Notes: generated by a model not told the origin, from the sequence alone. Shown: positions 46,893 through 55,201, counted from the first letter of the stretch. The stretch: 64,000 bases of DNA from Gordonia alkaliphila (GCF_023017165.1 NZ_JALKBW010000001.1:2790001-2854000), one strand, 5' to 3'. Program-made: numbers and translations.

Positions 46893-48445
46893 GTCGATTC
46901 GACCAGCACGTCCCCGACATCCTCGACTGCCTGGCTCAGCTGTCCAATGATGAGGTGCCAACGTCGCCGAAGCTGGCCCGCGCCATGCTCGACCTATTGC
47001 CTGAGCACGTCTGGCACGAGCCGGACTATCGCTGGCTCGATCCGTTCAGCAAGTCGGGAGTGTTCCTGCGCGAGATCGCCACTCGGCTACTCGACGGCCT
47101 GACAGACTGGGAGCCGGACTTCGCCAAACGCCGCGAGCACATCTTCCGCAATATGCTTTACGGCGCCGCTATCACGGAGATGACCGGCATCATCTCTCGG
47201 CGTAGCGTCTACTGCGCGGCTGATGCCTCCAGCGCTTATAGCGTCGTTCGGTTTGATGACCCCGCCGGGAACATTCCATACGTCCTATCTGTGCACGATT
47301 TCGACGCCGACGGTAAGTGCAGGATTTGTCGCGCCCCGGAGAGCATCGAACGCGGCGAAGGCCGCGAGAACCACGCCTACTCGTTCATTCACGACACATA
47401 CCCCACCCAGGAGATGGCTGCCATGAAGTTCGACGTCATCGTCGGCAACCCGCCGTACCACCTCGAAGACGGTGGACACGGGACCAGCGCCACCAACCTG
47501 TACCACCTCTTTGTCGATAAGGCGCGCGAACTCAACCCGCGATACATAACCATGATCATTCCGTCGCGATGGTTCGGCGGCGGCAAAGGCCTTGACTCGT
47601 TCCGCGACTCACTCCTCAACGACAACCGACTCCGGTCGATTACTGACTATCTGAGTGCGTCGGATCCGTTTCCTGGGGTCGGACTAAAAGGCGGCGTCTC
47701 CTACTTCCTGTGGGACCGCGACAATCCGGGGGAGTGCACGGTGACGACTCGCTACAAGGACTGGCCAGTCTCAGTCGCCACACGACCTCTACTCGAACCC
47801 GGCGTCGACGTGTTCATTCGATTCAACGAGGGCGTCGCGATCCTCAAGAAGGTAATGTCTGTCGAAACAGGGGCCACTAACATGCTGGCGCTGCCCGACG
47901 AAAAGAACTTCGGCAATCTTGTCAGCTCGCGAAAGCCGTTTGGCCTTAGCACCAAGTTTAAGGGGCATTCGTCCAAGGAACCAGGAGACCTCAAGCTCTA
48001 TCGTAATGGCGGGACCAGCTTCGTCGGCCGTGACGAATTGCTGGCCGGCGCAGACTTGGTGGACGCCTGGAAGATCTACGTCGGCCGGGCGGCGCCTGGA
48101 ACAGGAAACAAGGACACGTACCCCCACCGGGTCATCAGTACGCCGTTCAAGGGTGAGCCACGGAGCGCGTCCTCGGAGACGTATCTATGTGTTGGGCCGT
48201 TCGCCAATGAGTCCGAGGTCGACAGTGCTCTCTCATACTTGCAGTGCCGCCTTCCTCGCTTCTTGATTCAGTTGCGGAAGGCGTCCCAAGACACCACCCG
48301 CCGTGTCTATGCCTCTGTGCCATTGCAAACATGGGATCGTGCGTGGACCGACGCCGATCTCTACGCCAAGTACGGCCTGAACGACGATGAGATCGCCTTC
48401 ATTGAGAGCATCGTTCGGCCGCTCAGAGACGGCTCCACCGCATGA
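46889..48445 (+). CDS. Eco57I-type DNA adenine methyltransferase
   Basis: A 518-residue protein. WLDPFSKSGVFLREIA (about 49-64) is a divergent motif I, with Ser/Lys where Gly-Ser-Gly is usual; FDVIVGNPPYHLEDGG (NPPY 187-190) is the N6-adenine catalytic motif. Between them is a CRIC pair (Cys144, Cys147). After NPPY come the methylase strands ITMIIPSRWFGGGKG and GVGLKGGVSYFLWDRD, as in the Eco57I family. The C-terminal 200 residues probably recognise the target. It overlaps both neighbours by four bases. Together with the preceding gene it likely methylates the host's own sites. Recognition sequence unknown. Confidence 0.8.
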   Translation: MSRFDQHVPDILDCLAQLSNDEVPTSPKLARAMLDLLPEHVWHEPDYRWLDPFSKSGVFLREIATRLLDGLTDWEPDFAKRREHIFRNMLYGAAITEMTGIISRRSVYCAADASSAYSVVRFDDPAGNIPYVLSVHDFDADGKCRICRAPESIERGEGRENHAYSFIHDTYPTQEMAAMKFDVIVGNPPYHLEDGGHGTSATNLYHLFVDKARELNPRYITMIIPSRWFGGGKGLDSFRDSLLNDNRLRSITDYLSASDPFPGVGLKGGVSYFLWDRDNPGECTVTTRYKDWPVSVATRPLLEPGVDVFIRFNEGVAILKKVMSVETGATNMLALPDEKNFGNLVSSRKPFGLSTKFKGHSSKEPGDLKLYRNGGTSFVGRDELLAGADLVDAWKIYVGRAAPGTGNKDTYPHRVISTPFKGEPRSASSETYLCVGPFANESEVDSALSYLQCRLPRFLIQLRKASQDTTRRVYASVPLQTWDRAWTDADLYAKYGLNDDEIAFIESIVRPLRDGSTA

Positions 48446-50937
48446 CCAACCGCCTCTACGCCTACACCGTCGTCGGCAAGGACAAAGAGCCCTGGGAGCG
48501 AAGCGCGGGAGAGTCCTTGACTACGGGACACGGCCTTATCAAAGTCGGCCAAACCACCAAGGGCGCTGCTCGCGCGCGCATCAAGCAGCAGTTGGGCACT
48601 GCCTATCCGAACCTCAAAGGTGTCCAGATCCTGCTGGATGAGCCTGCGGAGCGCGCCGACGGAACCGAGTTCTCAGACCACGATGTCCATGCAGCTCTCG
48701 TCTCCGCCGGCATTCACCGCATCGGTGGCGAATGGTTTGAGGCGACCCTAGACGAGGTCAAGGCGGCGGTCGCCACCGTGGTCTCGGGCGCTGCCTACCA
48801 CCCGACCCGAACGCAGACCTTCAAGCCGCGTCCTGAGCAACAGGCCGCCATCGACCAGACCGTCGCCTACTTCCAGGCTCACAGCGGTACGCAGGCCCCC
48901 AAGTTCCTGTGGAACGCCAAGATGCGGTTCGGCAAGACCTTCGCCACGTACGAGCTGGCAAAGGAGATGGGCTGGAAGCGCGTCTTGGTACTGACGTTTA
49001 AGCCCGCCGTGGCCACCGCCTGGCATGACGACTTGGTAAGCCACGTCGACTTTGACGGCTGGCGTTACATCGACAAGAACAGCCCCTCTGATGAGCGTGA
49101 TGAGGCGGCCGACTTTGACGGCCCGGTGGTTTGGTTCGCCTCGTTGCAGGACCTGGGCGGCCGGGATGCCGAAGGCAACATCAAAGCCCGCAACGAGGCC
49201 ATCCACCTCATCGACTGGGACGCCATCGTGCTCGACGAGTACCACTTCGGCGCCTGGCGAGACTCCGCGCGCGCCCTGTACGACCCCGTTGACGCCGCTA
49301 TCGCCGAAGCCGAGGAGCCCGACGATCAGGTCACCGTTGACGAGATAGACGAAGATCTGGCCGTGCACGGCGATCACTACCTCTATCTCTCGGGTACCCC
49401 GTTCCGTGCCATTACCGAGGGCGAGTTCACTGAGGACGCGATCTTCAACTGGACCTACATCGATGAGCAGCGCGAGAAGGTCACCTGGGAGGACGCGGGC
49501 ACGCCGAACCCTTATCTGTCGCTGCCGCAGATGCAGATGTACACCTACGACATGGGTGCCGGCGCGGCCGAGTACGCCGAGGACGGAGAGTTCGCGGGAT
49601 TCAGCCTCAATGAGACATTCAAGGCGACGAAGGGGCCCGGCGGTTACGGCTTTGAGCGTCCCGATGAGGTTGCCGAGTTCCTGGAATTGCTCCGCGGGAA
49701 GCTCAGCGAGCAGATGAAGCTGCAGGTGCAGGCTCAGGACAAGCCGCCGTTCCCGTACGAAGCCCATCGATTCAAGTCGGCGATCAAGCACTCGGTCTGG
49801 TACTTGCCTAGCGTCGCGTCATGTTTCGCTATGGCCAATATGCTGCGCGAGCATCCGTACTTCTCGCAGTTTGAGGTCGTCGTCGCAGCAGGGAATAAGG
49901 CAGGTCAGGGCGCGGCCGCATTGCCGCCCGTCGAGGCCGCGATCGCTGAGGTCAAGACCACTGGCGGACCCGGATCGATCACATTGTCCTGTGGCAAGCT
50001 GATGACCGGTGTGACAGTGCGGGAGTGGGGCGCCATCTTCATGCTGCGTTCGCTCAAGAGCCCCGAGTCCTACTTTCAAGCGGCCTTCCGCGTGCAGTCA
50101 CCATGGGCGCACCGTGACGCGGAAGGGAATCTCGACGTTCACAAGCCCACCTGCTATGTCTTCGAGTTCGACCCCAACCGCGCGCTAAGCCTTGTTGCTG
50201 AATATGGCTCGAAGCTCGCGACGACTGGCGATACCACCCCCACCGAGGCAATCGGCGAGCTGATCAACTACCTGCCGATCTTCGGCTTCACCGGCGGCGC
50301 TATGACTGCGCTCGATGCCAATGAAGTGCTGAACTGGGCAACGGCTGGCGTAGGCGCCGCAGCCCTCGCCCGCCGTTGGAACTCGCCGCTGTTAGTTGAT
50401 GTGAATGAGCGCACTCTGGCCGCGGTGCTCGATCGCCCCGATTTGATGGAGACGCTCAGTAACATCGAGGACTTCCGGGCACTCGTCGACAACGCCGCGC
50501 AGGTCATCACCAACACCAAGGACTTGAAGAAAGCGAAACGCGAACAGGGCGGCAAGCTCGACGGCGACCAGAAGAAGCAGCAGAGGGAGACGACCAACAA
50601 GCGTAAGGAGATCCGCGAGAAGCTGCAGAAGTTCCTCGCCAAGATCCCGGTGTTCATGTACGTCACGGACTTCCGGGAAGAGGCGCTCAAACATGTCATC
50701 GAGTCGCTGGACCCCGACCTGTTCGAGAGGGTCACAGGCCTGACCGTCGAGGACTTCCGTACGCTCAACGAGATTGGGCTGTTCAACGCCGCGCACCTTA
50801 ACCATGCGATCTACCAGTTCAAACGCTTCGAATCGGCCAGTCTCGACTACGCGCTGACTCCCCAGGAGCGCGAACACCGGCACGCGAACGAGCAGATCGG
50901 CCTCTGGGACACCGTCGAGACGGGAAGTCGAACGTGA
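48442..50937 (+). CDS. GIY-YIG nuclease fused to a superfamily 2 helicase
   Basis: An 831-residue fusion. Residues 1-105 resemble the T5orf172/GIY-YIG fold: GLIKVGQTTKGAARARIKQQ with the conserved Arg and GGEWFEATLDEV with the metal-binding Glu. Residues from 125 form a SF2 helicase: Q-like PRPEQQAAI, Walker A NAKMRFGKTFA (K165), DEYH (265-268), YLSGTPFRA as motif III, ITLSCGKLMTGVTVREWG and QAAFRVQSPW as motifs V and VI. A Lys/Glu-rich coiled coil lies near 680-730. This is the ATP-driven restriction subunit plan of type I/III systems but with a GIY-YIG rather than PD-(D/E)XK nuclease, placed N-terminally. Overlaps both neighbours. Confidence 0.82.
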   Translation: MTNRLYAYTVVGKDKEPWERSAGESLTTGHGLIKVGQTTKGAARARIKQQLGTAYPNLKGVQILLDEPAERADGTEFSDHDVHAALVSAGIHRIGGEWFEATLDEVKAAVATVVSGAAYHPTRTQTFKPRPEQQAAIDQTVAYFQAHSGTQAPKFLWNAKMRFGKTFATYELAKEMGWKRVLVLTFKPAVATAWHDDLVSHVDFDGWRYIDKNSPSDERDEAADFDGPVVWFASLQDLGGRDAEGNIKARNEAIHLIDWDAIVLDEYHFGAWRDSARALYDPVDAAIAEAEEPDDQVTVDEIDEDLAVHGDHYLYLSGTPFRAITEGEFTEDAIFNWTYIDEQREKVTWEDAGTPNPYLSLPQMQMYTYDMGAGAAEYAEDGEFAGFSLNETFKATKGPGGYGFERPDEVAEFLELLRGKLSEQMKLQVQAQDKPPFPYEAHRFKSAIKHSVWYLPSVASCFAMANMLREHPYFSQFEVVVAAGNKAGQGAAALPPVEAAIAEVKTTGGPGSITLSCGKLMTGVTVREWGAIFMLRSLKSPESYFQAAFRVQSPWAHRDAEGNLDVHKPTCYVFEFDPNRALSLVAEYGSKLATTGDTTPTEAIGELINYLPIFGFTGGAMTALDANEVLNWATAGVGAAALARRWNSPLLVDVNERTLAAVLDRPDLMETLSNIEDFRALVDNAAQVITNTKDLKKAKREQGGKLDGDQKKQQRETTNKRKEIREKLQKFLAKIPVFMYVTDFREEALKHVIESLDPDLFERVTGLTVEDFRTLNEIGLFNAAHLNHAIYQFKRFESASLDYALTPQEREHRHANEQIGLWDTVETGSRT

Positions 50938-51833
50938 GCGCGCAGGTTATCGCGGTCAACGTCCAGATCCCTGCCGCGACCACGGCACCGGTCGTCGCCG
51001 ACTTCACGACCCATGCATTGCGCGTGGGCTACTTCCATCGCAGGGGCTGGCAGAACCTTTCGGCGGATGACTGGAACGTGCCTGGCGTTTATGTCCTGAT
51101 GACCACAGATGGCTCGGGCATCGTTTATGTCGGCAAGTCGGTCAAGTTGCGCAGCCGGATCAGTACTCACAGCAGCGACCCGCAGATCGAGTGGCGGCGC
51201 GCTCTGGTAGTCAAGCGCGACACCTCGCACGGTTTCACCAGCGCTGACATCGGCTATCTGGAAGGCCGTCTGGCCGCCGAACTGGCCGCGATCCCGGGCA
51301 TATTCGTCCACCGCGGCAAGGAGGACCGCGACGACACCCTGCCCCGCCACATGGAACTGAGCCTGGACGAGCTGCTCGGTTCCATCCTCTCTGCAGTCCG
51401 ACTGGCCGGACTCGACGTGCACAAGCCCGCCGACCTGCCCGATGACGACGAGGACGCCGAGGATCCCGCAGTCAGTAGCGCTGACGTCGCCATGCCGGCC
51501 ACCACCCACTCCCGACGCCCGCGCCGCACCAAGAAAGCCAAACTGCCCGAACTGGTGGCCGCCGGGCTGATCAGCGCCGGCACCGAGCTGCACCTGAGCC
51601 AGGGCGGCACCACCGCGACCGGCACAGTGTCCACCCAGGGCGAGATCGTCGTCGACGGCGTCGCCTACAGCTCGGTCAGCAAAGCTGCCCAAACCGCCCT
51701 CAACAGTGGCCGCGACGAGGCCGCGCAGGTTCTCTCCTCTAACGGCTGGGTAACCTGGCACATCGGCAGCCTGGCCGGACCCGTTCTGGACTCGTTGCGC
51801 GACCAGTACGCCGATGCACAGCAGGCGCAGTAG
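50934..51833 (+). CDS. GIY-YIG nuclease with RAMA-like C-terminal domain
   Basis: A 299-residue protein. GVYVLMTTDG...GIVYVGKSVKLRSRI (51-76) is a complete GIY-YIG core with the catalytic Arg, and YLEGRLAAE holds the Glu at 110. An acidic linker (165-185) and a basic patch (RRPRRTKKAK) follow. Residues 203-278 match the RAMA pattern: LPELVAAGLISAGTELHL, GEIVVDGVAYSSVSKAA and SSNGWVTWHIG. RAMA domains occur in restriction systems and are predicted to sense modified DNA. GTG 50934 overlaps the helicase stop. It may be a second nuclease or a modification-dependent one. Confidence 0.75.
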   Translation: MSAQVIAVNVQIPAATTAPVVADFTTHALRVGYFHRRGWQNLSADDWNVPGVYVLMTTDGSGIVYVGKSVKLRSRISTHSSDPQIEWRRALVVKRDTSHGFTSADIGYLEGRLAAELAAIPGIFVHRGKEDRDDTLPRHMELSLDELLGSILSAVRLAGLDVHKPADLPDDDEDAEDPAVSSADVAMPATTHSRRPRRTKKAKLPELVAAGLISAGTELHLSQGGTTATGTVSTQGEIVVDGVAYSSVSKAAQTALNSGRDEAAQVLSSNGWVTWHIGSLAGPVLDSLRDQYADAQQAQ

Positions 51834-51848
51834 CGCCCGTTCGTCGGC

Positions 51849-52892
51849 CTACTCGTTGGACTCGCACCAGGCCGCGACTGCCGCGGCGAGCGCCTCGTCG
51901 TTACCGACGCCCAGCTCGGCGGCCACCTCGTTGAAGCTGTCCACCAGCTCCTGCGGCACGTTCCCCTTCAGTTCGGCGCTGTTGGTCTTGTACGGCGCCG
52001 GTGCCGCGGCGAGTGCCTCTCGCTCCTTTTCGAACTCCTCGAACAGCTCTTGGTAGTGCCGCTGCAGTGGTTGCATCCGCTGGCGCGGCTCGAACCACTT
52101 GAGCCGTCTGCACTTCTTCTGCTTAGAGCTGGCGATACCGCGGTTGTGGGCGTAGTCGTTGCGCATGAATCCCAGTTCGCGCATCAGTGTCGAGCGCACC
52201 GCGCGGTCTGGGCAGCCATGGATCTGCGCGAGCCGGCGTCGGTAGTTCAGCTCCCACTCGGTGAAGAAGGTGACCACCCACCGGCCTGCGAACTGGCTCT
52301 GCATCGATGTCTGCGTCTCGACTTCGAACTGTTCCATGTACTCCTTCATGCCTGCGACTCCCGGGTGCACTGTCGCCAGTAGGTCCGAGAAGGGGATCGT
52401 CGTTGCCGACGTCTCATCGGTGCTCTGGAGCATCATCACGTCGAATTGCTGCGGCGTCGCGCCGACCGACCCCTTGCGAATGTCGGAGACTCGCTTGTCC
52501 CACTCGTCGCCCAGTAGCTCCATGACCCCGCGGTGGCCCAGCCGCGCGGTGATCACCATCGCCTTGAGGTCGTTGATCATCTCGCTCACGACTTCCTCGG
52601 CGGTCTCGGGATCGTCGACCCCCTCCGCCAGGCGCTGCTCTGCTTCTTTCGCCATATCCAGAACTCTCGTGATTTGGTCCAGACTCAAGTCGGTTGGGTC
52701 GATCGCACGCACGGCATCGACCACCGGCGTGATCACCGCGCGCAGCTGCGTGCCCGGCGCGGGCTCGGCGACGTCCCAGTGGCCCAGAATCGGCGACGAG
52801 ATCGCCGCCGTGGTCAGCTCGACTGCCTGTGCGTGCGGGAACGATTTCACCCCGCCGTTGCGCATGGTGCCGATCGACATTTCGAACGGCAT
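51849..52892 (-). CDS. HEPN-motif protein, unknown function
   Basis: A 347-residue, mostly helical protein converging on the nuclease operon, 15 bases away. LMRELGFMRNDYAHNRG contains Arg244-Asn-x3-His249, the RN-x3-H form of the HEPN ribonuclease motif, after a helix WELNYRRRLAQIHG. Further parts: an N-terminal segment without known fold, a helical middle (AKEAEQRLAEGVDD) and a C-terminal helix pair (LQRHYQELFEEFEKEREALA). HEPN proteins often cleave RNA in toxin-antitoxin and abortive infection systems or act as inactive helpers. The opposite orientation suggests separate control. No family-level identification was possible. Confidence 0.6.
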   Translation of the reverse strand: MPFEMSIGTMRNGGVKSFPHAQAVELTTAAISSPILGHWDVAEPAPGTQLRAVITPVVDAVRAIDPTDLSLDQITRVLDMAKEAEQRLAEGVDDPETAEEVVSEMINDLKAMVITARLGHRGVMELLGDEWDKRVSDIRKGSVGATPQQFDVMMLQSTDETSATTIPFSDLLATVHPGVAGMKEYMEQFEVETQTSMQSQFAGRWVVTFFTEWELNYRRRLAQIHGCPDRAVRSTLMRELGFMRNDYAHNRGIASSKQKKCRRLKWFEPRQRMQPLQRHYQELFEEFEKEREALAAAPAPYKTNSAELKGNVPQELVDSFNEVAAELGVGNDEALAAAVAAWCESNE

Positions 52893-53088
52893 TGTGGCCT
52901 GGTCGAGGACGTGCTGCCAGCGCTGGGCCTGCTCTGCTCTGCGGTGCTCATGCTCGGCAGGCTAGCTGGCGGCACCGACGGGCCGCTGTCCGCAGACTGG
53001 GCGTTGAGATCGCGGCGACGCACCCTTGAGTGCGGACGCAGGATTGATCTGCTGGGTCTCCGCACCAGGCCATGCCGTCCCTGCCCAT
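52893..53088. other. Spacer between HEPN gene and mutM remnant
   Basis: No gene recognised. It should contain the promoter of the HEPN gene on the minus strand. The mutM homology begins near 53089. Confidence 0.5.
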
Positions 53089-53671
53089 CCGCGGGATCGG
53101 GGCCGAGCTCGATGACGGCAATGAACTGCGTTTCGTGGATCAGCGGACGTTCGGCGGGTGGCACTTGGACGAGTACACCCCGGGGGCCGAGGGTGGGCTG
53201 CCGGTGTCGATCGCGCACATTGCCGCGGACCCGTTCGACCCGGCGTACGACCCCGCTGCGGTGGTAGAAGTGTTGCGGCGCAAGGACACTGAGATCAAGC
53301 GGGCGCTGCTGGACCAGACGGTGGTCTCCGGCGTGGGGAATATCTACGCCGACGAAGCCTTGTGGCGGGCGCAGTTGCGTGGGCGTCGTCGTACCAAGGG
53401 CATTCCGCGCGCCGGCTTGCTGTCGTTGTTGGATCAGGCCCGCAGCGTGATAGTCGAGGCGATCACTGTGGGCGGCACGTCGTTCGACGACCTGTATGTG
53501 AACGTCAACGGCGAATCGGGGTACTTTGACAGATCGCTCAATTCATATGGCAGACATGGCCTGCCTTGTCCGAGGTGCGGGACGCTCATCGTGCGCGAGC
53601 AGTTCATGAATCGCGGCTCGCGCTTCTGCCCTCGCTGCCAGCCTGCACCAAGGCGTCGCACCCGTAGTTGA
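53089..53671 (+). pseudogene. mutM: mutM remnant, 5' truncated second copy
   Basis: It encodes Fpg from about residue 103 ([20 protein letters not shown]) to the end, including H2[21 protein letters not shown] and the zinc finger CPRCG...FCPRCQ. It lacks Pro1, Glu2 and the catalytic Lys, so it cannot be an active glycosylase. An ORF starts at ATG 53072, just before the homology, but that start is probably accidental. Base identity to 44963-45410 is roughly 94% by eye, with long identical blocks around 53280-53340; after [11 protein letters not shown] the two 3' ends diverge strongly. It marks the right junction of the island, and may be the original chromosomal 3' end. Confidence 0.88.
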
Positions 53672-53841
53672 CCTCGCCCTGTACGCCGCAAGCCGCTGCC
53701 GCCGTGTATGCGATGAGTTCAGCGGGTGTGACCGTCACATCTGTTCCTGTGGATCGGCGCAGCGCATCGAGACGTCGGCCGGCGAGCGCTTTTCGGGCGC
53801 TCATGTCGCGCAGGCGGCCGCGAGCCGCGGCTGGCGACGGC
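53672..53841. other. Short region without a supported gene
   Basis: About 170 bases between the mutM remnant and the IS30 left end. A 96-residue minus-strand frame (53604-53894) runs through but overlaps both mutM remnant and IS end; it is not supported as a gene. Confidence 0.5.
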
Positions 53842-54950
53842 GGTGTCATAGCGTCGTAGCAACACTGCAGGCCACCAGGGGTTGCAGGTAGCACGACGGG
53901 AGACCCGGGTGGGGCTTGGACGGATGATGCTGACGGTGGCGGATCGAACGGAGATCGCCGTCGGCAGACGGGCGGGGATGACGGTCACCGCGATCGCCGA
54001 GCAGATCGGCCGGGACAAGTCGATCGTGTCGCGAGAGATCAAACGCAACGCCACCAATGCCGGCACCTATCGCGTCATACACGCCGACAAGCAAGCGAAG
54101 GCACGACGAGCCCGCCCACAGACCAGAACGATCGACACCGACTCGGTACTCGCCGAACGAGTACGATCCGACCTGCGCGCATCGCGGACACCCAGACAGA
54201 TCGCTGGCCGATTGAAACTCGAGTCCGAAGACTCCACAGTGGACCCCATGACGGGATCACCGAACGCCCACGGACGCCGCATTTCACACGAATCGATCTA
54301 TCGGTGGATCTACGCTCTCCCGAAGGGAGAGTTGGCTGCTCAGGGCATCCTGCTGCAGTCCAAACGCACCGTGCGCACACCGAGGAAGTCGGCCGGTGAG
54401 CGATCAGCGCGGATCGTGGGCATGGTCAGTATCGATGACCGCCCCGAGACAGCATCTGATCGGCGGGTGCCGGGCTGGTGGGAGGGGGATCTGATCGTCG
54501 GGAAGGCCGGCCAGTCCGCGGCGGTAACACTGGTGGAACGCACGAGCCGGTACACGCTGATCCTGGGTCTGCCAGACGGGAAGAAAGCGTCGGGTGTTGC
54601 CGATGTGCTGATCGATCACCTGCGGGGACTACCGCAGTTCATGCGGAAAGGGCTGACGTGGGATCAAGGCACTGAGATGGCTGAGCATGCCAGCGTCACC
54701 GTCGCCGCCGACCTGCCGATCTACTTCGCTCATCCCCGCTCACCATGGGAACGACCTACCAACGAGAACACCAACGGCCTGATCCGCGAGTACCTGCCCA
54801 AGGGCACCGAGATCCCGTCCGACCAGCTCTACCTGGAAGCGATCGCCCGCGAGCTCAATGAGCGGCCACGCCAATGCCTGGGCTTCTACACCCCGAGGGA
54901 AGCCTTCGAACGCCTACTCAAAGACAACGTTGCTTCCACGATTTGACACC
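53842..54950 (+). mobile_element. IS30-family insertion sequence
   Basis: About 1.1 kb with imperfect terminal inverted repeats: GGTGTCATAGCGTCGTAGC at the left (53842) and, on the minus strand, GGTGTCAAATCGTGGAAGC from the right end (54950), sharing GGTGTCA, CGT and AGCAAC. The repeats may extend three bases further (GGC). A target duplication is not evident. The right end lies inside a parD-like gene. Confidence 0.82.
53924..54946 (+). CDS. IS30-family transposase
   Basis: A 340-residue DDE transposase when started at ATG 53924 (MMLTVADRTEIAVG); a TTG at 53882 is also in frame and would add 14 residues. The N-terminal HTH is GMTVTAIAEQIGRDKSIVSR. GRRISHESIYRWIYALPKGE is typical of IS30. 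Catalytic acids: WWEGDLIVG (D1), TWDQGTEMAEH (D2), and Glu in ERPTNENTNGLIREYLPKGT. The stop lies within the right inverted repeat. Full length and intact, so possibly active. Confidence 0.93.
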   Translation: MMLTVADRTEIAVGRRAGMTVTAIAEQIGRDKSIVSREIKRNATNAGTYRVIHADKQAKARRARPQTRTIDTDSVLAERVRSDLRASRTPRQIAGRLKLESEDSTVDPMTGSPNAHGRRISHESIYRWIYALPKGELAAQGILLQSKRTVRTPRKSAGERSARIVGMVSIDDRPETASDRRVPGWWEGDLIVGKAGQSAAVTLVERTSRYTLILGLPDGKKASGVADVLIDHLRGLPQFMRKGLTWDQGTEMAEHASVTVAADLPIYFAHPRSPWERPTNENTNGLIREYLPKGTEIPSDQLYLEAIARELNERPRQCLGFYTPREAFERLLKDNVASTI

Positions 54951-55201
54951 GCCTCAGCCTGGACGACCACTGCGCGGACTTCGTTGCCGGTCAGGTGTCC
55001 TCGGGTCGCTATCGGTCGGCGAGCGATGTCGTCCAAGCCGGACTTCGTGTTCTGGAGGAGCGAGAGACGCAGTTGGACGCACTCCGTGGCGAGCTCGTTT
55101 CGGGCGAGGAGAGCGGGGAGCCGGAGCCCTTTGACTTCGACGCGTTCATCGCAGCGAAGACCGGTGAGGCTGGGACAAGCGTCTCGACCGTCCGCCACTA
55201 G
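54951..55201 (+). pseudogene. ParD-like antitoxin, N-terminus removed by IS30
   Basis: The frame directly after the IS right end reads LSLDDHCADFVAGQVSSGRY and SASDVVQAGLRVLEE, then a tail EPFDFDAFIAAKTGE. This is the type II ParD/CopG-like antitoxin pattern, of which only the first few residues (the beta strand of the ribbon-helix-helix) are missing. The 5' part is not found on the left side of the IS, so a deletion went with the insertion. A downstream GTG/ATG near 54995 could give only a fragment. No ParE toxin gene follows; osmC starts 64 bases later. Confidence 0.75.

Larger units (their letters stand above)
45539..53088. mobile_element. Putative restriction-modification/defence island between two mutM copies
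   Basis: The segment between the complete mutM and the 5'-truncated mutM. It holds one hypothetical gene, four overlapping genes for DNA methylation and GIY-YIG nucleases, and a HEPN-motif gene on the other strand. Codon use is visibly less GC-biased than in the flanking core genes. In M. tuberculosis the mutM-osmC-acyP-smc order has no such insert (from memory). No integrase is present; duplication of the mutM 3' half suggests entry by homologous recombination. Confidence 0.65.

Noticed and set aside
53604..53894. 96-residue minus-strand frame between mutM remnant and IS30
   Set aside because: It overlaps the mutM remnant and the IS inverted repeat and shows no known family; could be a decayed gene but cannot be supported.
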